DNA from: Cohaesibacter sp.
Lineage (GTDB): Bacteria > Pseudomonadota > Alphaproteobacteria > Rhizobiales > Cohaesibacteraceae
Assembly: GCA_025800105.1 (NCBI GenBank)
Contig: JAOXSG010000213.1
Span: 1 to 44,233, forward strand
Length of the DNA: 44,233 nt
Direction: 5' to 3'
The position numbers and the translations under genes were made by a program. The first letter of the stretch is position 1; each line of letters begins with the position of its first letter. The notes under the pieces are model-generated. The model saw only the letters and a list, made by a program, of their open reading frames with translations. It was not told the DNA's origin and ran no database searches. Shown in pieces: positions 41,478-44,233 of this stretch.

Positions 41478-41747
41478 ATGTCTAATCCAGGTGGTGTTGC
41501 TGCCGATCAGCTGCGCGCATTTGTAGAACGTATTGAGCGCCTTGAAGAAGAGAAAAAAGCCATTTCGGACGATATCAAGGATGTCTTTGCCGAGGCCAAG
41601 GGCAATGGCTATGATGTGAAAGTCATGCGTCAGGTCATCCGCTTGCGCAAGCAGGACAGCAATGAGCGTCAGGAAATGGAAGCCTTGCTTGATCTGTATC
41701 TTCATGCGCTGGGCATGGCGCCAAGCTTTGAAGAGGGCGAAGGCTAA
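41478..41747 (+). CDS. gapR: Nucleoid-associated protein GapR (DUF2312)
   Basis: The product is 89 residues from the ATG at 41478 ([20 protein letters not shown]). The DUF2312 fold is clear: long helix [20 protein letters not shown], then [20 protein letters not shown]. GapR binds overtwisted AT-rich DNA ahead of replication forks and RNA polymerase and stimulates topoisomerases; it is essential in Caulobacter. Strong alphaproteobacterial marker. It is followed by a MITE-like repeat and then a terminator. Confidence 0.93.
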   Translation: MSNPGGVAADQLRAFVERIERLEEEKKAISDDIKDVFAEAKGNGYDVKVMRQVIRLRKQDSNERQEMEALLDLYLHALGMAPSFEEGEG

Positions 41748-41779
41748 GCCTTCATCCTTTTATTTGTGTCTTAGTGCTT

Positions 41780-41907
41780 GATTTAAAAGTTCTGAGCCAG
41801 CCCTCTCCTCCTCCCAAACTGCCCATGAGGGTACCATGATGGGTGGTTTGGGAGGGGCAGAGGGCTGGATATGCAGCCTAAAAGTCTCGGTACGAGACTT
41901 TTAAATC
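41780..41907 (+). repeat. MITE-like palindromic repeat, copy 1
   Basis: 128 bases with terminal inverted repeats GATTTAAAAGT and ACTTTTAAATC and a large inner imperfect palindrome (CTCCTCCCAAACTGCCCAT against ATGGGTGGTTTGGGAGG) centred on GGTACC. It matches the reverse complement of 44104-44231 over its whole length. No reading frame fits a transposase. Confidence 0.85.
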
Positions 41908-41917
41908 GGGCACTCAA

Positions 41918-41947
41918 AAGGCTCCGTCTGTGACGGGGCTTTTTTTG
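41918..41947 (+). terminator. Terminator after gapR
   Basis: GCTCCGTC and GACGGGGC around TGT, then seven Ts. It stands just after the inserted repeat, suggesting that the repeat entered between gapR and its terminator. Confidence 0.7.
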
Positions 41948-42030
41948 TGGGTTCGTTGCCTCAGTCTGTCTTGTCATCAAGGCTTGATCAGACTTTTGGG
42001 TAATGAGGGTTGATTAAATTAACTTAATCG

Positions 42031-42048
42031 TATAAAGATATCTTTATA
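42031..42048. promoter_or_regulatory. Probable SahR-type operator
   Basis: TATAAAGATATCTTTATA is a perfect 18-bp palindrome 21 bases before the start of the ArsR-type regulator gene. The centre ATAAAGATATCTTTAT resembles, as far as I recall, the site used by SahR regulators of methionine metabolism in alphaproteobacteria. Confidence 0.6.
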
Positions 42049-42069
42049 TCCTTTTTGAGATGGAATGAT

Positions 42070-43032
42070 ATGGCCAGTTTGGACGAAATGGTTGGGGTTT
42101 TGAAAGCAGCAGGGGAGCAGACGCGTCTGCGCCTTTTGGCCTTGCTTGAACGGGGGGATTTGTCCGTCAAGGATTTGACCGCCATCCTCAATCAGAGTCA
42201 GCCGCGTATCTCGCGGCATTTGAAATTGTTGTTTGAGACGGATTTGGTGGAGCGCGTGCCCGAAGGGGCATGGGTTTATTACCGCTTAAGTCAAGATCCT
42301 GTCTTGCGTGGCCTTGTGGCGCATTTGCTGTCTGATCTGGATTTGGCGGATAGTCAGATGGTGCGTGATCGCGAAAAGCTCCATGCTGTCAAAGCGGCCA
42401 ATGCTCAGGCGGCGCAGGAATATTTTCAGCAAAATGCCGGGCGTTGGGATGAAATCCGCGCTTTGCATGTGTCAGAAAGTGCGGTTGAGCAGGCGATTTT
42501 GGAGCTGGTGGGCAATCAGACTTTTGCTAGCTTGCTGGATCTTGGCACAGGTACAGGCAGTATTTTGGCGCTTTTGGCTGGGCATTGTGATTATGGCTTG
42601 GGGCTGGACAGCAACCCGCCGATGCTCTCGGTTGCCAGAGCGCGGCTTGATCAACCCCAATATCAGCATTTGCATGTGCAGCAAGGGGATATTCTGGATT
42701 TGGCGGCCCATGAGGGGCGTTATGATTTGGTCAGCTTGCATCAGGTTTTGCACTATCTGGATGACCCATTGGCGGCCATTTCTGAAGCGGCGCATGTGGT
42801 GGCCGAAAAAGGGCGGTTGCTGATTGTTGATTTTGCCCCGCATGAGCATGAATTTTTGCGCAAAGATCATGCCCATCGTCGTCTTGGTTTTTCCCATGAG
42901 ATGATGGCCAACTGGCTGGATGATGCTGGTTTTGAGGGCGTTTGTGTGCGGGATCTGGAAGCCGCACAAAATGAACTGTCTTATGAGCGAATGCCATTGA
43001 CTGTGAGCATGTGGCTGGCGCAGAAGCGCTGA
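42070..43032 (+). CDS. ArsR-family regulator fused to a SAM-dependent methyltransferase domain (SahR-like)
   Basis: The product is 320 residues from the ATG at 42070. Residues 1-90 are an ArsR winged helix (LKAAGEQTRLRLLALLERGD, then NQSQPRISRHLKLLFETDLV); residues about 120-310 are a class I methyltransferase fold with the SAM motif LLDLGTGTGSILALL and LSLHQVLHYLDD. It is followed by metF. Proteins of this architecture act as S-adenosylhomocysteine-sensing repressors (SahR) of methionine-cycle genes; the fused domain probably binds SAH/SAM rather than methylating a substrate. The palindrome at 42031-42048 is the likely autoregulatory site. Confidence 0.88.
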   Translation: MASLDEMVGVLKAAGEQTRLRLLALLERGDLSVKDLTAILNQSQPRISRHLKLLFETDLVERVPEGAWVYYRLSQDPVLRGLVAHLLSDLDLADSQMVRDREKLHAVKAANAQAAQEYFQQNAGRWDEIRALHVSESAVEQAILELVGNQTFASLLDLGTGTGSILALLAGHCDYGLGLDSNPPMLSVARARLDQPQYQHLHVQQGDILDLAAHEGRYDLVSLHQVLHYLDDPLAAISEAAHVVAEKGRLLIVDFAPHEHEFLRKDHAHRRLGFSHEMMANWLDDAGFEGVCVRDLEAAQNELSYERMPLTVSMWLAQKR

Positions 43033-43127
43033 TTTTTCATATTTAAAGACCCTTTTGGGGATGGAAGAAACGACAGGGGCAGGACTATGGATGTGAGCCT
43101 GACTGTCAAATGGAGCTTGGTGAGACG

Positions 43128-44036
43128 ATGAACCATAATACCGAACGGAGTGGTCGCAGAAGCCAGAATGCGGACAGACTGAATATTTCCTTTGAGTTTT
43201 TTCCTCCCAAAAGCAAAGACATGGAAGATGGATTGTGGGAGTCGATTGAACGACTTGTGCCGCTGTCTCCCAATTTTGTCTCTGTGACCTATGGGGCGGG
43301 AGGTTCAACCCGCGAGCGCACCCATGATGTGGTGGCGCGTCTGGTCAAAGAGACAGATATCAAACCGGCAGCGCATTTGACTTGCGTTGGGGCCAGCCGT
43401 GCAGAGGTGAATGACGTCATTCGCTCTTATGCCGATTGTGGTGTGAAGCATATTGTTGCTTTGCGCGGGGATCCGGCAGAAGGGGTTGGCAGTCGCTATG
43501 TGCCCCATGATGGGGGCTATGTGAACGGGGCTGATCTGGTGGCTGGCATTCGCTCTCTTGGTGATTTTGAGGTGAGTGTCTCTGCCTATCCAGAGAAGCA
43601 TCCTGAAAGCCCTGATTTTGCGATGGATATCGAGATGCTGCGCCAAAAGGTGGATGCCGGAGCGACGCGGGCCATCACACAATTCTTCTTTGATAATGAT
43701 TTGTATGAAGGTTATGTGGAGCGGGTGCGCCGGGCTGGCATTTTCATTCCGATTGTGCCGGGCATTTTGCCTATTCACAATTTCAAGCAAATGGCCAATT
43801 TTGCAGGCCGCACGGGTGCCAGTGTGCCGCAATGGCTGGCCAATCGTTTTGAGGGATTGGACAAAGATCCTGAGACGCATCGTCTGGTTGCAGCAGCGAT
43901 TGCCGCCGAGCAGGTACAGGATTTGCGCGAACGTGGGATAGATGATTTCCATTTCTATACCATGAATAGAGCCAATCTGTCCTATGCCATTTGTCATTTG
44001 CTGGGGCTGCGCCCAGCGCTTGCGCAAGCGGCCTGA
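43128..44036 (+). CDS. metF: 5,10-methylenetetrahydrofolate reductase
   Basis: The product is 302 residues from the ATG at 43128, preceded by GGTGAGA; an in-frame ATG at 43110 is possible. Motifs are NISFEFFPPKSKDME (catalytic Glu), VSVTYGAGGSTRERT, AHLTCVGASR, IVALRGDPAEG, AITQFFFDND and GIDDFHFYTMNRAN. The FAD enzyme makes 5-methyl-THF for methionine synthase. It lies 95 bases after the SahR-like gene, probably under its control. A MITE-like repeat follows it. Confidence 0.94.
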   Translation: MNHNTERSGRRSQNADRLNISFEFFPPKSKDMEDGLWESIERLVPLSPNFVSVTYGAGGSTRERTHDVVARLVKETDIKPAAHLTCVGASRAEVNDVIRSYADCGVKHIVALRGDPAEGVGSRYVPHDGGYVNGADLVAGIRSLGDFEVSVSAYPEKHPESPDFAMDIEMLRQKVDAGATRAITQFFFDNDLYEGYVERVRRAGIFIPIVPGILPIHNFKQMANFAGRTGASVPQWLANRFEGLDKDPETHRLVAAAIAAEQVQDLRERGIDDFHFYTMNRANLSYAICHLLGLRPALAQAA

Positions 44037-44103
44037 TAGCTCTGACTTCCTGATTTTTTGTTTCTATGGAACAGGCGAGGGTGTGCCCCTCGTCTGAGTG
44101 CCC

Positions 44104-44231
44104 GATTTAAAAGTCTCTGTCTGAGACTTTTAGGCCGCATATCCATCCCTCTCCCCCTCCCAAACCGCCCACGAGGGTACCATGACGGGTGGTTTGGGAG
44201 GGGGAGAGGGATGGCTTAGGACTTTTAAATC
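44104..44231 (-). repeat. MITE-like palindromic repeat, copy 2 (inverted relative to copy 1)
   Basis: 128 bases with the same terminal inverted repeats and central GGTACC palindrome as 41780-41907, in opposite orientation. The two copies flank the sahR-metF pair. Differences between copies are scattered, many keeping the stem paired. Confidence 0.85.
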
Positions 44232-44233
44232 AG

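Noticed and set aside
1-44233. CRISPR array or insertion sequence with a DDE transposase
   Set aside because: No regularly spaced direct repeats and no transposase-like proteins were found; the ankyrin-coding periodicity at 7500-8450 is protein repeat, not CRISPR.

Overview
The window looks like alphaproteobacterial chromosome, most likely Hyphomicrobiales. The evidence is a GapR (DUF2312) gene, a CpdR-type single-domain response regulator, DUF1036 and DUF1244 genes, an ArsR-methyltransferase fusion in front of metF, and GTTC-N7-GTTC motifs of the LexA type used in this class. I cannot name a genus from the sequence alone.

Left chromosomal part (1-5549): the start of a TetR-type regulator running off the edge, a secreted YHS-domain protein, a two-gene DUF262 + HEPN-nuclease cassette of defence type, and a PhoD-like phosphohydrolase. 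Right chromosomal part (31060-44233): tRNA-Val(GAC), cpdR, an N-formylglutamate amidohydrolase, a bufferin operon (bufA-bufB-bufC-DoxX), a threonine aldolase, an EamA transporter, rpmJ, pyk with a DUF1036 gene, a DUF1244 gene, gapR, a SahR-like regulator and metF. A family of about 128-bp palindromic MITE-like repeats is scattered through 37-44 kb.

Between them (about 5550-31059) sits a 25.5-kb integrative mobilizable element in the 3' end of the tRNA-Val gene. A 15-bp direct repeat marks both ends. It carries a large serine integrase at the right end, a MobC-like protein and relaxase at the left end, and a VirD4-type coupling protein followed by a cassette of membrane proteins. No VirB4 or other type IV secretion ATPase is visible, so transfer would need a helper's secretion channel. 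Cargo includes a STAND-type NTPase with about ten ankyrin repeats and a small upstream partner, an ArdA antirestriction protein, a ParDE module, a small serine resolvase/invertase, a TIGR02391-like protein, an HNH nuclease divergent from a HEPN protein, and a Panacea-type antitoxin paired with a membrane protein.

The most informative structural point is that the native 3' end of the integrase gene is found at the opposite end of the element (5564-5653). Joining the two ends at the 15-bp core restores an uninterrupted 534-codon reading frame; in the integrated state the last 28 codons come from the host tRNA gene read antisense. Two LexA-type boxes lie in front of the integrase unit and between the HNH and HEPN genes, suggesting that excision and some cargo respond to DNA damage. 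A GC-rich, strongly self-complementary block upstream of ardA could be a structured RNA or a single-strand promoter for early expression in a recipient cell.
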